From Marinobacter sp. (GTDB lineage Bacteria; Pseudomonadota; Gammaproteobacteria; Pseudomonadales; Oleiphilaceae), in contig NZ_JACUUB010000005.1 of NCBI RefSeq assembly GCF_014859525.1, positions 27,371 through 91,370 on the forward strand: a stretch of DNA of 64,000 nucleotides, read 5' to 3'. Numbering within the stretch: position 1 is the stretch's first letter; the number at the start of each line of letters is the position of its first letter. A program made the position numbers and the translations under genes. Below are positions 47,396 through 56,396 of the stretch, piece after piece. The notes under the pieces were generated by a model. It did not search any database, was not told the DNA's origin, and saw only the letters and a list, made by a program, of their open reading frames with translations.

Positions 47396-49225
47396 TCAGA
47401 ACCGAACCCCGCCAGAGTCAATGTCAGCCACCAACGCCGGCGTAAGCTGGGTATAACCGGAAGTGCCCGGCAGCCACGCGTAAACGTCGACATCGGGCTG
47501 GTCCAGGGAATAGCCGAGTTTCTGGATATCCACCTTGCGATACTTGAACGTACCCGTTTTCTCGATGGCGTGGGTTACCCGCACGAACGCCGGCACCGCA
47601 TAGGCCGGCAGGTTGTCCTGAAGGTAAGCGAACAACTTGTCGGCATCAAAGTTGGCGTCAGGGTCGTTGGGCACCAGAGTCACCATGCCGGCCTTGCCGT
47701 TGGTGTCCGGAATCTCGACGCCGTAGACGATGGCTTCCTGCACCATGCCGGAGCCGTCGATGATGTTCTCCACCTCGGTGGTGGAGACGTTCTCGCCCTT
47801 CCAGCGGAAAGTGTCGCCCATGCGATCGACAAACTGCAGGTGGCGGCAGCCGATCTCCTTCAGAACATCGCCGGTATTGAACCAGGCATCGCCTTTTTTG
47901 AAGGCCCCCCGCAGGATCGACTTCTCGGTGGCGTCTTTTTGCGTGTAACCCTCGAACGCCCACTTCTTGGTGATCTCACCGATCAACAGCCCCGGATCAC
48001 CTTTTTTGACCTCTTCGAGGCGGCCCTTCTCGTTGCGAATCGGATCTCGGGTGCCTTCGTGGTATTTGACCAGCTTGTAGGGCGCGGTGGAGAAGCCGAC
48101 CGTGTTGTCCATGTTAAAAAAGTTACTGAAGCCGATATTGCCCTCGGACGAGGCGTACAGCTCGGACACCATGCCAATACCAAAGCGGTCTTTGAACTCT
48201 TTCCAGATGGAGGGGCGCAGCCCGTTGCCGATCATTTTGGTCAGGCCATGGTTGCGGTCCTGATCGCTGGGGGGCTGGTTCAGCAGATAGCGGCAGAGCT
48301 CACCCACGTAGCCAAAGGTGGTGGCGTGGTACTTCCGGACATCGTCCCAGAACGCAGTCGCTGAGAATTTTCGACGCAGGGCGATAGCAGAGCCGCCGGC
48401 CAGGACCGAGCCCCAGCAAACCAGCAAAGCTGTGCCGTGGTAAAGGGGCAGGGTGCAATACAGAACGTCTTCCGGTTCCATGGCCAGCGACAGCATGCCG
48501 AAGCCGCCGTAGGCTCGAACAAACTTTCTATGTGAGCCGGGAGCGGCCTTGGGTAGCCCGGTAGTACCGGAGGTGTACAGGTAAACGGCGGTATCACCCA
48601 TTACCACCGGGTTGCTCAGGATGGGGCGAATGGCCGGGCGTTTGCTGATCTCGTGAGCCAGGTTGACGTAGCCGTCTGGTGCTTCGCCAAACATATTCAG
48701 GGTGTTGGTGTCTGCCAGGAACAGCAGCGGCTTGCTGTGCCGCAGCTGAATGTCGTTGCGGATGTCTTCAGCGTGCGCCAGTAATTCCTCGCCAACCACT
48801 AGCATGCGTGGTTCGATCAGTTTGATGCTGTGAGTCAGCACCTTGCCTTTCTGGGAGGTATTGAGCATTGCGCAGGCGACGCCGACTTTGCCCGCCCCCG
48901 CAACAACCGCCAGCAGTTCGGGGCGGTTCTCAAGCAATACCGCAATGGCGTCGCCTTTGACCAGACCCTGATCTTTCAGGTAGCGGGCGATGCGGTTGGT
49001 CCAGGCATCGAACTCTTGCCAGGTGATGGTTCTGTCTTCGAACAGAATGGCCGGACGGTTCGGGAATTTCTTGGCATTGTGTTCGATCAGTGTGCCCAGG
49101 GTCAGTTCTTTGTTGTTATCTTTGACGGCGTAATAGTAGAGCCCTTTGGCAATAAAGGGGAACCGGCGGAGCACGCCGGGCAGGCTCCGTATCAGGTTGC
49201 GGGCAGTTACGATGTCTTGGCTCAT
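47396..49225 (-). CDS. atuH: Long-chain acyl-CoA synthetase (AtuH-like)
   Basis: 609 residues, FATP/very-long-chain synthetase branch of the ANL superfamily. The ATP motif is YLYTSGTTGLPKAAPGSHRK, followed by GIGMVSELYASSEGNIGF and the C-terminal FRWKGENVSTTEV (VLACS signature region). It activates fatty or isoprenoid acids to CoA esters. As the last gene of the atu cluster it occupies the place of atuH in P. aeruginosa (PA2893). It lies 101 bp downstream of atuF; atuG, which precedes atuH in Pseudomonas, is absent here. The symbol rests on context. Confidence 0.85.
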   Translation of the reverse strand: MSQDIVTARNLIRSLPGVLRRFPFIAKGLYYYAVKDNNKELTLGTLIEHNAKKFPNRPAILFEDRTITWQEFDAWTNRIARYLKDQGLVKGDAIAVLLENRPELLAVVAGAGKVGVACAMLNTSQKGKVLTHSIKLIEPRMLVVGEELLAHAEDIRNDIQLRHSKPLLFLADTNTLNMFGEAPDGYVNLAHEISKRPAIRPILSNPVVMGDTAVYLYTSGTTGLPKAAPGSHRKFVRAYGGFGMLSLAMEPEDVLYCTLPLYHGTALLVCWGSVLAGGSAIALRRKFSATAFWDDVRKYHATTFGYVGELCRYLLNQPPSDQDRNHGLTKMIGNGLRPSIWKEFKDRFGIGMVSELYASSEGNIGFSNFFNMDNTVGFSTAPYKLVKYHEGTRDPIRNEKGRLEEVKKGDPGLLIGEITKKWAFEGYTQKDATEKSILRGAFKKGDAWFNTGDVLKEIGCRHLQFVDRMGDTFRWKGENVSTTEVENIIDGSGMVQEAIVYGVEIPDTNGKAGMVTLVPNDPDANFDADKLFAYLQDNLPAYAVPAFVRVTHAIEKTGTFKYRKVDIQKLGYSLDQPDVDVYAWLPGTSGYTQLTPALVADIDSGGVRF

Positions 49226-49326
49226 AGCGATATCCGTTTTCGTCGTTATCGTTGTCAGTGTTATGAGCCCCTGACGCCGCTTGTGCCCGGGGCTGATTCA
49301 GAAAACTGCGCGACCGGGCGAATGGA

Positions 49327-51297
49327 TCATGCGCCGGCTTCCTCATCGGTGCTTATTTCAACCAACAGTTGGCTGCGTTTGACTTGATCGCCGGCACTGG
49401 TCAGCACCTGGCTGAGGGTGCCGTCCCGATCGGCTTTGACCGGATGCTCCATTTTCATGGCTTCCAGAATGACAAGGGTCTGGCCTTGTTGCACGGTGTC
49501 ACCCGCAGCAACCAGTACATCAATAATGGCACCGTCCATACTGGCCAGGATCCGGCCACTGCCTGCACCCTGGGCACCGGTTGCCGGCTGATGGGTAATG
49601 TCCTGTACTGACCAGGACCGGCCACACGCCTGCAAATATAGGGAATCGCTGTCCCGATGATATTGGCATCGTTGACGAACGCCCTTGTCGATAATGCATA
49701 ACAGTCCGGGCGCCTGGCTTTGCAGCTGCAGCTTGTATTGTTCGTCGCCGTGGACAACCGTCAATCTGTGGCCATTTTGGCGCACCAGCAACTCTACGGT
49801 GTCACCGTCCACTTCCAGCGTCATCGGGATGGCCGTGGCCGGGGCATTGCTCCAGCCTTCCTGGCCGGCAGCTCCCAGGCTCAGGGCGCAGGCGCTCAGG
49901 GCGAGCTCCCGGATGGTCAGCGGTTGCGGCGACAGGGATGGATCATCCTTGAATGCTTGTTGCAGGAACGCGGTGGTGGCCTCGCCGGCGCCAAAGGTGT
50001 CGTCCGCGATAATGCGGCTGAGGAAGTGGCGGTTGGTGGTCAGGCCGAACACGGTGGTGTCTTCCAGTGCGCGAATCAGGCGGCGGCGGGCCTGGTCCCG
50101 GTTCTCGCCCCAGGCGATGACTTTTGCCAGCATCGGGTCGTAGTGGGGGCTGACCACATCGCCGGAGCGCACGCCGGTGTCAAAGCGCAGGCCGTCGCCT
50201 TCGGCCGGGGTGAACTGGTGCAGGGTGCCGGTTTGCGGGGTGAAGCCGCTGGCTGGATCTTCGGCGTACAGGCGCACTTCGATGGCGTGGCCGTTGAGCT
50301 GGATTTGGTCCTGGCTGAGCGGAAGTGGCTGGCCTTCGGCGACCATCAGCTGCCAGGCGACCAGATCCTGACCGGTGATCAGTTCGGTGACCGGGTGTTC
50401 TACCTGCAGACGGGTGTTCATTTCCAGAAAGTAAAAGTTGCGGTCTTTGTCGACCAGGAATTCGACGGTGCCGGCGCCTTCGTAGCCGCAGGCCAGGGCC
50501 GCTTTAACGGCGGCTTCGCCCATGGCCTGGCGCAGTTCCGGGGTGACGAAAGGGGAGGGCGCTTCTTCGACGACTTTCTGGTGCCGGCGTTGTACAGAGC
50601 AGTCGCGTTCGCCCAGATAGACTGCATTGCCGTGACGGTCGGCGAAGACCTGGATTTCCACGTGGCGGGGTTCGATGACGGCTTTTTCGATGATCAGCTC
50701 GTCGTCGCCGAAGGCCTGTTTGGCTTCAGAACGGGCCCGTTTGATGTTGTCGACCAGCTCGCTTTCGTTTTCGACCAGGCGCATGCCGCGACCGCCACCA
50801 CCGGCGGAGGCTTTGAGCATGAGCGGGTAGCCGATGTCTTTGGCGGCGGCGATGAGTTGGTCGTCGTTGGCCCCATTACTTTTGCCAGGGCCTTCATAGC
50901 CGGGTACTACGGGCACGCCGGCCTGTTGCATGGCGATTTTGGAGCGGCGTTTGCTGCCCATGAGTTCGATGGCATTCTCGGGCGGACCGACGAAGGTGAG
51001 GCCAGCCCGTTTGACGGCTTTGGCGAAGTCGGCGTTTTCGGAGAGAAAGCCGTAGCCGGGGTGGATGCAGTCGGCCCCGGTGATCCGGGCGGCATCCAGG
51101 ATGGCGTTGGCGCTCAGGTAGGAGGCGCTGACCTGAGCCGGGCCGATGCAGATGGCTTCGTCGGCCTGTTCTACGTGCAGTGCGTTGGCGTCGGCTTCGG
51201 AGTAGACGGCTACGGTTCGATAGCCCAGCGCTTTGGCTGTGCGGATAACCCGGACGGCGATCTCGCCCCGGTTTGCTATGAGAAGTTTTTTTAGCAT
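49327..51297 (-). CDS. atuF: Geranyl-CoA carboxylase alpha (biotin-containing) subunit
   Basis: 656 residues from the ATG at 51297 (MLKKLLIANRGEIAVRVIR, the usual start), with AGGTGA upstream. A longer frame runs back into hairpin G and is not used. Biotin carboxylase (1-~450) shows the ATP-grasp glycine loop KASAGGGGRGMRLV and MNTRLQVEHPVTE. The C-terminal biotinyl domain has EAMKMEHPV, with the lysine that carries biotin. Methylcrotonyl-CoA carboxylase LiuD looks alike; the neighbours atuA and atuB decide for geranyl-CoA carboxylase. It pairs with AtuC. Confidence 0.9.
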   Translation of the reverse strand: MLKKLLIANRGEIAVRVIRTAKALGYRTVAVYSEADANALHVEQADEAICIGPAQVSASYLSANAILDAARITGADCIHPGYGFLSENADFAKAVKRAGLTFVGPPENAIELMGSKRRSKIAMQQAGVPVVPGYEGPGKSNGANDDQLIAAAKDIGYPLMLKASAGGGGRGMRLVENESELVDNIKRARSEAKQAFGDDELIIEKAVIEPRHVEIQVFADRHGNAVYLGERDCSVQRRHQKVVEEAPSPFVTPELRQAMGEAAVKAALACGYEGAGTVEFLVDKDRNFYFLEMNTRLQVEHPVTELITGQDLVAWQLMVAEGQPLPLSQDQIQLNGHAIEVRLYAEDPASGFTPQTGTLHQFTPAEGDGLRFDTGVRSGDVVSPHYDPMLAKVIAWGENRDQARRRLIRALEDTTVFGLTTNRHFLSRIIADDTFGAGEATTAFLQQAFKDDPSLSPQPLTIRELALSACALSLGAAGQEGWSNAPATAIPMTLEVDGDTVELLVRQNGHRLTVVHGDEQYKLQLQSQAPGLLCIIDKGVRQRCQYHRDSDSLYLQACGRSWSVQDITHQPATGAQGAGSGRILASMDGAIIDVLVAAGDTVQQGQTLVILEAMKMEHPVKADRDGTLSQVLTSAGDQVKRSQLLVEISTDEEAGA

Positions 51298-51350
51298 TGG
51301 TGTGTCACCTACTTTGTACACGCATCTGCGTGATTTGGCGCTCGTCCGCA

Positions 51351-51463
51351 CTGGTGGTGTGGGTGGTCCGCCAGAAAAACGCTCCTGCGGCACATCCATG
51401 TGGCGCTTGGGCTCCGCCATCCATGGCTCCGCACATTTTCTGGAGAACCACCCACACCACCAG
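51351..51463 (-). repeat. Hairpin element G (two ANGGA loops on minus)
   Basis: Arms at 51351-51378 and 51436-51463 are 28 nt with two mismatches. On the minus strand the 57-nt core has GCCA / TGGC around TGGA and CACA / TGTG around TGGA with 20 nt between motifs. Core subtype 3, close to E. It lies in the 234-bp gap between atuE and atuF, with the GGA strand in the sense of the operon. It could therefore be presented in the leader of atuF within the operon transcript. Confidence 0.88.
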
Positions 51464-51531
51464 CGCTCCCGCTGACTTTGTTCGTGCTTGCAGACAGACT
51501 GTGAAAACAGCCTGTCGCTCCTGAATGTTGG

Positions 51532-52356
51532 CTAGTTCTGGTCGCTCGCCCATTTGGGTTCGCGCTTTTGCATGAACGCCATGGTGCCTTCTGTGCCCTC
51601 GGCGCCACGAATGGCGGCGGCAAACTTCTCGGCGGCCTCATCCAGCAAGCCGGCCATGGGTTCGTGGCCGACCCGGTGCAGTAGGGCCTTGGTTTCTGCC
51701 GTGGCATTCGGGGCGCACAAGCGCACCCGTTCAAGAGCCTGGTTCAGCATGTCGTTCAGCTGTTCCTCCGACTCGGCGACTTGATGAACAATGCCGAGTG
51801 CACAGGCTTCCGTTGCGTCGATTCTCAAACCCAGCAAGGCCAGCCGGCGGGCCTGGGTCAGGCCGATGCGTTCGACCACGAATGGGGCGATCTGGGCGGG
51901 AATCACGCCCAGGGTGGTTTCCGGCATTCCAAACTTGGCGGTCGGGCCGGCGATGGCGACGTCGGAGACGCAGGCGAGGCCGAAGCCGCCGCCCATGACG
52001 GCACCTTCGGTGATGGCGATAACGACTTTGGCGGATTCATTGACCTGCTGGATCATCTGGCCGAAGGCGCGGTTGAGTTTATAGAACGGGTCGTCCCGGC
52101 CTTCACCGGCTTTCTGACCCCGGGCACCAGCCATATCTTTGATGTCGCCGCCGGCGCAGAAGTGTCCACCGGCGCCGCGGATAACGACGGCGCGGATGGT
52201 TTGGTCGTGTTCAACTTCGCTGAACACGGTGGACAGTTCCGCGACCATGTGAAGGCTCATGGCGTTGCGGACGTCAGGACGATTGATGGTGATGAGAAGT
52301 GTGGGGCCCTGTTTCTCGAGGATAAGGGTTTCACACTTAGGCAGTTGCTGTTCCAT
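51532..52356 (-). CDS. atuE: Isohexenylglutaconyl-CoA hydratase (crotonase family)
   Basis: 274 residues from the ATG at 52356 with GGAG 9 nt upstream; a frame open further upstream runs into hairpin H. Crotonase features are VIRGAGGHFCAGGDIKDMAG (oxyanion hole, ~60-79) and GAVMGGGFGLACVSDVAIAG, with FGMPETTLGVIP around the catalytic glutamates. It hydrates the carboxylated isoprenoid CoA. LiuC (methylglutaconyl-CoA hydratase) is the alternative on sequence alone. It lies between hairpins G and H. Confidence 0.87.
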   Translation of the reverse strand: MEQQLPKCETLILEKQGPTLLITINRPDVRNAMSLHMVAELSTVFSEVEHDQTIRAVVIRGAGGHFCAGGDIKDMAGARGQKAGEGRDDPFYKLNRAFGQMIQQVNESAKVVIAITEGAVMGGGFGLACVSDVAIAGPTAKFGMPETTLGVIPAQIAPFVVERIGLTQARRLALLGLRIDATEACALGIVHQVAESEEQLNDMLNQALERVRLCAPNATAETKALLHRVGHEPMAGLLDEAAEKFAAAIRGAEGTEGTMAFMQKREPKWASDQN

Positions 52357-52379
52357 AACGACTCCACGAAAAATGTTTG

Positions 52380-52496
52380 GGGCCATGAGGCGGGGATCCC
52401 TTTACGGGACCGTTGAGGGCCATGGACGGCCCGAAACGAGCCCACATGGATGTGCTTGTAGGCGTGTCCCGTAAAGGGATCCCCGCCTCATGGCCC
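52380..52496 (+). repeat. Hairpin element H (two ANGGA loops)
   Basis: Arms at 52380-52410 and 52466-52496 are 31 nt and perfectly complementary, the longest perfect arms in the set. The 55-nt core has GGGCC / GGCCC around ATGGA and a second stem ACGAGC / GCTTGT then CACA / TGTG around TGGA. Relative to C the second stem has changed on both sides and still pairs, through a G-T. Core subtype 2. It lies between atuD and atuE with the GGA strand antisense to the operon. Confidence 0.92.
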
Positions 52497-52542
52497 TCCG
52501 CAAAGCCCAGCCCTATAGCCTGTTTCCCGCCAAACTCGAAAA

Positions 52543-53703
52543 TCAGTCGCGTTTCTTGCCAGGCAAGGTGCCCATCAGCTTGCAGATAATGCCCAGCATG
52601 ATTTCGTCGGCGCCGCCGCCGATGGAAACCAGGCGCACGTCGCGGTAGGCGCGGGCCAGGGGGTTTTCCCACATGTAGCCGTTACCACCCCAGAACTGCA
52701 GGCAGCTGTCGGTGACTTCGCGGCCCAGGCGGCCGGCCTTGAGTTTGGCCATAGACGCAAGCTTGGTGACGTCTTTGCCCTCAACGTGCAGTTCACAGGC
52801 CTGGTAGGTCAGGGCCCGCAGTGCTTCGACTTCGGTTTGCAGCTCGGCCAAACGGAAGTGGATGTATTGATTGTCGATCAACGGCTGGCCAAAGGTCTTG
52901 CGCTCGCGGCAGTAGTCGATGGTCTGGTTAATGCAGTTTTCCAGGGCCTTGATCACGTTGGCCGCCCCCCACAGGCGCTCTTCCTGGAACTGGACCATCT
53001 GCATCATAAAACCGGTGCCTTCGGCGCCGATGCGGTTGCGCTGGGGGATGCGCACGTCGTCAAAGAACACCTGAGCGGTTTCCGATGAACGCATGCCCAG
53101 CTTGTTCAGGTGCGGGCTCATGGTAATGCCCGGGGTGTTCATGGGCACGATCATCAGGGTCTTGTTCTTGTGCGGCTTGTCGTCGCTGGTGTTGGCCAGC
53201 AGGCACATGAAATCCGCTTTCGGCGAGTTGGTGATCCACATCTTGGAGCCGTTGATAACATAGTCATCGCCGTCTTTCTTGGCGGTGGTTTTCAGGCCGG
53301 CAACGTCGGAACCTGCACCCACTTCACTAACGCCGATGCAGCCCACCATCTCGCCGGTGATGGCCGGGGCGAGGAAGTCGCGCTTGAGTTCGTCGGAGCC
53401 GAAACGGGCAATGGCCGGGGTGCACATGTCGGTTTGCACACCGACGGCCAGCGGGACACCGCCGCATTTGGCCATGCCCAGCTCTTCGGCGGCGACCAGG
53501 TTGTAGCTGTAGTCCAGCCCCATGCCGCCGTATTCTTCCGGCTTCTGGATGCCCAGCAGGCCCAGGTTGCCGAGCTTTTTGAACAGCTCGTGAATCGGGA
53601 ACTCACCGGCGGCTTCCCACTCGTCGCAGTGTGGGTTGATCTCTTTTTCAACAAAGTCTTTGACGGTTTTTCTCAGGGCTTCGTGTTCGGGTGTGAACTT
53701 CAT
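52543..53703 (-). CDS. atuD: Citronellyl-CoA dehydrogenase (acyl-CoA dehydrogenase family)
   Basis: 386 residues, standard acyl-CoA dehydrogenase length. Signatures are GCIGVSEVGAGSDVAGLKTT (~115-134), KMWITNSPKADFM, and WGGNGYMWENPLARAYRDVRL with the FAD/catalytic region. In the atu pathway it desaturates citronellyl-CoA to geranyl-CoA, the carboxylase substrate. IVD/LiuA is the alternative, but the operon is atu. It starts 19 bp after atuC; a 186-bp gap with hairpin H follows. Confidence 0.88.
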   Translation of the reverse strand: MKFTPEHEALRKTVKDFVEKEINPHCDEWEAAGEFPIHELFKKLGNLGLLGIQKPEEYGGMGLDYSYNLVAAEELGMAKCGGVPLAVGVQTDMCTPAIARFGSDELKRDFLAPAITGEMVGCIGVSEVGAGSDVAGLKTTAKKDGDDYVINGSKMWITNSPKADFMCLLANTSDDKPHKNKTLMIVPMNTPGITMSPHLNKLGMRSSETAQVFFDDVRIPQRNRIGAEGTGFMMQMVQFQEERLWGAANVIKALENCINQTIDYCRERKTFGQPLIDNQYIHFRLAELQTEVEALRALTYQACELHVEGKDVTKLASMAKLKAGRLGREVTDSCLQFWGGNGYMWENPLARAYRDVRLVSIGGGADEIMLGIICKLMGTLPGKKRD

Positions 53704-53722
53704 TGTTATTCTCCTTCAAGAA

Positions 53723-55339
53723 TCAGAAACGGGCGACGCCGTAGGAATTGGGTCGGAGTTGTCGTTGTTCAGCTTCGCGGCAGACCGACAAGGCCATGGC
53801 CAGCACACGCCGGGTGTGCCGTGGGTCGATCAGGCCGTCGTCCCAGAGCCGGGCGGTGCCGAACAAGGCGGTGGAGCCGTCTTCGAGTTTCTTGGCGGTG
53901 GCCTGTTCCAGGAACGCCAGGGTTTTCTCGTCCGGTTCTATGCCGCTTTTACGTTGTTTGTCTTCAGCGACAATGCGCATCACCTTGCCAGCCTGGGCCG
54001 GACCCATGACGGCGGTACGGCTGTTGGGCCACGCGAAGATAAATCTCGGGTCCAGGCCCCGGCCGCACATGGCGTAGTTGCCGGCGCCGTAGGAGCCACC
54101 GACCACCACCGCGATTTTCGGCACCCGGCAGTTGGCCACGGCCTGCAGCATCTTGGAGCCGTGCTTGATGATACCGTTCTGCTCCGAATGGGTGCCGACC
54201 ATAAAGCCGGTGGTGTTGTGCAGGAACAGAAGGGGCGTGCCGGCCTGGTCGCACAGTTGAATGAACTGGGCCGCTTTGGTGGCACCGGCGGTGGTGATTG
54301 GGCCGTTGTTGCCGATGATGCCGACGCTGTGGCCGTGAATGCGGATGGTGCCACACACGGTCTGGCTGTCGTAATCGTTCTTGAAATCGAGAAAGCGGGA
54401 GCCGTCGGCGATGCGGGCGAGAATCTCGCGCACGTCGTAAGGCTTCTTGGCATCGGATGGAATAACACCCAGCAGCTCGCTCGCGGGATAAAGCGGTTCA
54501 TCCCACTGCGGTGTCTGGCGCAGCGGAAGGTTTTCATTCCAGGGCAGGGCGCCGAGGATCTCCCGGGCCTGACGGATGCCGTCGGCGTCGTCTTCGGCCA
54601 GGTACTCGGCGGTGCCGGCCACAGTGGTGTGCATTTCCGCGCCGCCCAGTTCTTCATCGGTGGCGATTTCGCCGGTGGCAGCCTTCAGCAGCGGCGGGCC
54701 AGCCAGGAACATCTTGGCCTGCTCGCGCACGGTAATGACATAATCCGACAAACCCGGCTGATAGGCGCCTCCAGCGGTGGCGTTACCGTGTACGACCGTC
54801 ACTTGCGGAATGCCCGCTGCGGACATCCGGGCCTGATTGGCAAAGCCCCGGGCGCCGAGCACGAAAATATCGGTGGCGTAGTTCAGGTTGGCGCCGCCGG
54901 ATTCTGACAGCGACACCACCGGTAATTTGTTCTCCATCGCGATTTGCTGCAACCGCAGAGTCTTGTCCAGCCCGGCGGGCGTAATCGTACCGCCCTTGAT
55001 GGCGCTGTTGCTGGCCACCACCAGACAACGAACGCCCGCGACCTGACCAATACCGGCAATAATGCCGCCACCGGCCAGAGAGCCGTCTTTGTCGTCGTGC
55101 ATTTTGTAGCCGGCCAGCGAACACAGCTCCAGGAACTCACTGCCGCGATCCAACAACCGGTTAATCCGGTCCCGTGGCAGCAGCTTGCCCCGCTTGGTGA
55201 ACTTGTCCCGGGCCGATTCCGCCAGGTCCAGCACCTTCTGCTCCACATCCCGGAAGGTCGCGATGTGGGCTTCCATGGCCTCAACATTGGCCCGGAACTC
55301 GTCAGATTGAGGCGTTATTGTTGTTTCCAGTACCTGCAT
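53723..55339 (-). CDS. atuC: Geranyl-CoA carboxylase beta (carboxyltransferase) subunit
   Basis: 538 residues, the usual size of MCC/GCC beta subunits (535-538). Carboxyltransferase features are NSAIKGGTITPAGLDKTLRL, VSLSESGGANLNYATDIF, IHGHSVGIIGNNGPI and FLHNTTGFMVGTHSEQNG. It transfers carboxyl from biotin on AtuF to the methyl branch of the isoprenoid CoA. This branch carboxylation is what lets acyclic terpenes enter beta-oxidation. It follows atuB by 9 bp. Confidence 0.91.
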   Translation of the reverse strand: MQVLETTITPQSDEFRANVEAMEAHIATFRDVEQKVLDLAESARDKFTKRGKLLPRDRINRLLDRGSEFLELCSLAGYKMHDDKDGSLAGGGIIAGIGQVAGVRCLVVASNSAIKGGTITPAGLDKTLRLQQIAMENKLPVVSLSESGGANLNYATDIFVLGARGFANQARMSAAGIPQVTVVHGNATAGGAYQPGLSDYVITVREQAKMFLAGPPLLKAATGEIATDEELGGAEMHTTVAGTAEYLAEDDADGIRQAREILGALPWNENLPLRQTPQWDEPLYPASELLGVIPSDAKKPYDVREILARIADGSRFLDFKNDYDSQTVCGTIRIHGHSVGIIGNNGPITTAGATKAAQFIQLCDQAGTPLLFLHNTTGFMVGTHSEQNGIIKHGSKMLQAVANCRVPKIAVVVGGSYGAGNYAMCGRGLDPRFIFAWPNSRTAVMGPAQAGKVMRIVAEDKQRKSGIEPDEKTLAFLEQATAKKLEDGSTALFGTARLWDDGLIDPRHTRRVLAMALSVCREAEQRQLRPNSYGVARF

Positions 55340-55348
55340 GGCAAATCC

Positions 55349-56215
55349 TCAGTCGTCACTCAATACTTTCGGCGTTACCGCCCGATGGAATCCGTTATAG
55401 GCCTCATTGTTCTTCGCCTTCGGCATCGGCCATACCCGGCCCCCGTGAGACGCTGCACCATCTATGCGCAGGCAATCACCACTGATAAACGCCGCGCCCT
55501 GACTGAGCAGAAAACAAATCGCCGAGCTCACCTCGGACTCCGTGCCCATGCGCTTGATCGGCACCGCATCCGCCAGACCCTTGATCCAGGACTTCATGTG
55601 GGCCGGGTAGTTGTCCATGCCGCTGGATGCAATCCACCCCGGTGCCACCGCATTCACCCGAACTCCGGACGGCGCCCATTCCACGGCGGCCGTCTGGGTA
55701 AAATTCACCATCCCGGCCCTGGCGGCACCTGAGTGCCCCATGCCCGGCATGCCGCCCCACATATCCGCGACAATGTTCACAATCGAGCCACCGGTTTTAC
55801 TCAACGCCTGGGTGTAAGCCTCCCTGGCCATCAAAAAACCACCGGTCAGATTGGTCCGAACCACGGTTTCCCAACCCTTCTGGTTGATCCCCGTCAGCGG
55901 CGACGCAAACTGGCCACCGGCATTGTTAACCAGCCCGTCCAGCCGACCGTGCTCGGCGATAATGGCTTGCACGGTAGCCTTAACCGGCTCTTCTTCCCGG
56001 ATGTCACAGGCATGAGCACTGGCAATGCCGCCGTCTTCCTCAATTTCGGCTTTAACGGCATCCACCTTTTCCTGCTTACGACCGACCAGCGCAACTCGAG
56101 CACCCAGGGACGCCAGTTCGTGCGCCGTGCAACGACCAATGCCGGAGCCTCCGCCGGTAACAATAAACACCTGGCCTTCAAACAACCCAGGTCGCAAAAC
56201 TGACTGATAACTCAT
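55349..56215 (-). CDS. atuB: Short-chain dehydrogenase/reductase family protein (AtuB-like)
   Basis: 288 residues from the ATG at 56215. The Rossmann motif is TGGGSGIG (~20-27) and NNAGG (97-101) follows. At the active site the usual Y-x3-K is replaced: the segment reads GHSGAARAGMVNF (~160-172), so Tyr is His and Lys is Arg. The same HSGAARAG motif is seen in peroxisomal trans-2-enoyl-CoA reductase-like proteins. The protein may therefore reduce an enoyl-CoA rather than oxidise an alcohol. Position between atuA and atuC matches the Pseudomonas atu order. Confidence 0.85.
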   Translation of the reverse strand: MSYQSVLRPGLFEGQVFIVTGGGSGIGRCTAHELASLGARVALVGRKQEKVDAVKAEIEEDGGIASAHACDIREEEPVKATVQAIIAEHGRLDGLVNNAGGQFASPLTGINQKGWETVVRTNLTGGFLMAREAYTQALSKTGGSIVNIVADMWGGMPGMGHSGAARAGMVNFTQTAAVEWAPSGVRVNAVAPGWIASSGMDNYPAHMKSWIKGLADAVPIKRMGTESEVSSAICFLLSQGAAFISGDCLRIDGAASHGGRVWPMPKAKNNEAYNGFHRAVTPKVLSDD

Positions 56216-56261
56216 AAATAAATCCCTATCTAAATCTGATGAATCCAAACACAAGGTTCGG

Positions 56262-56373
56262 GCGCTTCACCGGGGGACGGCCTTCCGGGACTGTGCGCAG
56301 CAGGGATGCTGCGCTCAAGCCTACAGGGACGTATTCACGGCGTGTCCCGGAAGGCCGTCCCCCGGTGGGGCGC
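56262..56373 (+). repeat. Hairpin element I (two ANGGA loops)
   Basis: Arms at 56262-56291 and 56344-56373 are 30 nt, complementary except for two T-G wobbles. The 52-nt core has GCGCAGCA / TGCTGCGC around GGGA and TAC / GTA around AGGGAC. The second loop with its stem, TACAGGGACGT, closely resembles the CsrA SELEX consensus. Core subtype 1. It lies in the 181-bp gap between atuA and atuB, antisense to the operon. Confidence 0.9.
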
Positions 56374-56396
56374 TTGCGCCTAACAAAAAAGCGGTG

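Noticed and set aside
49327..53703. Carboxylase and dehydrogenase genes as the leucine (liu) cluster
   Set aside because: No HMG-CoA lyase or MerR-type LiuR is present, whereas AtuA, an AtuB-like SDR, an AtuH-like synthetase and a TetR regulator are.
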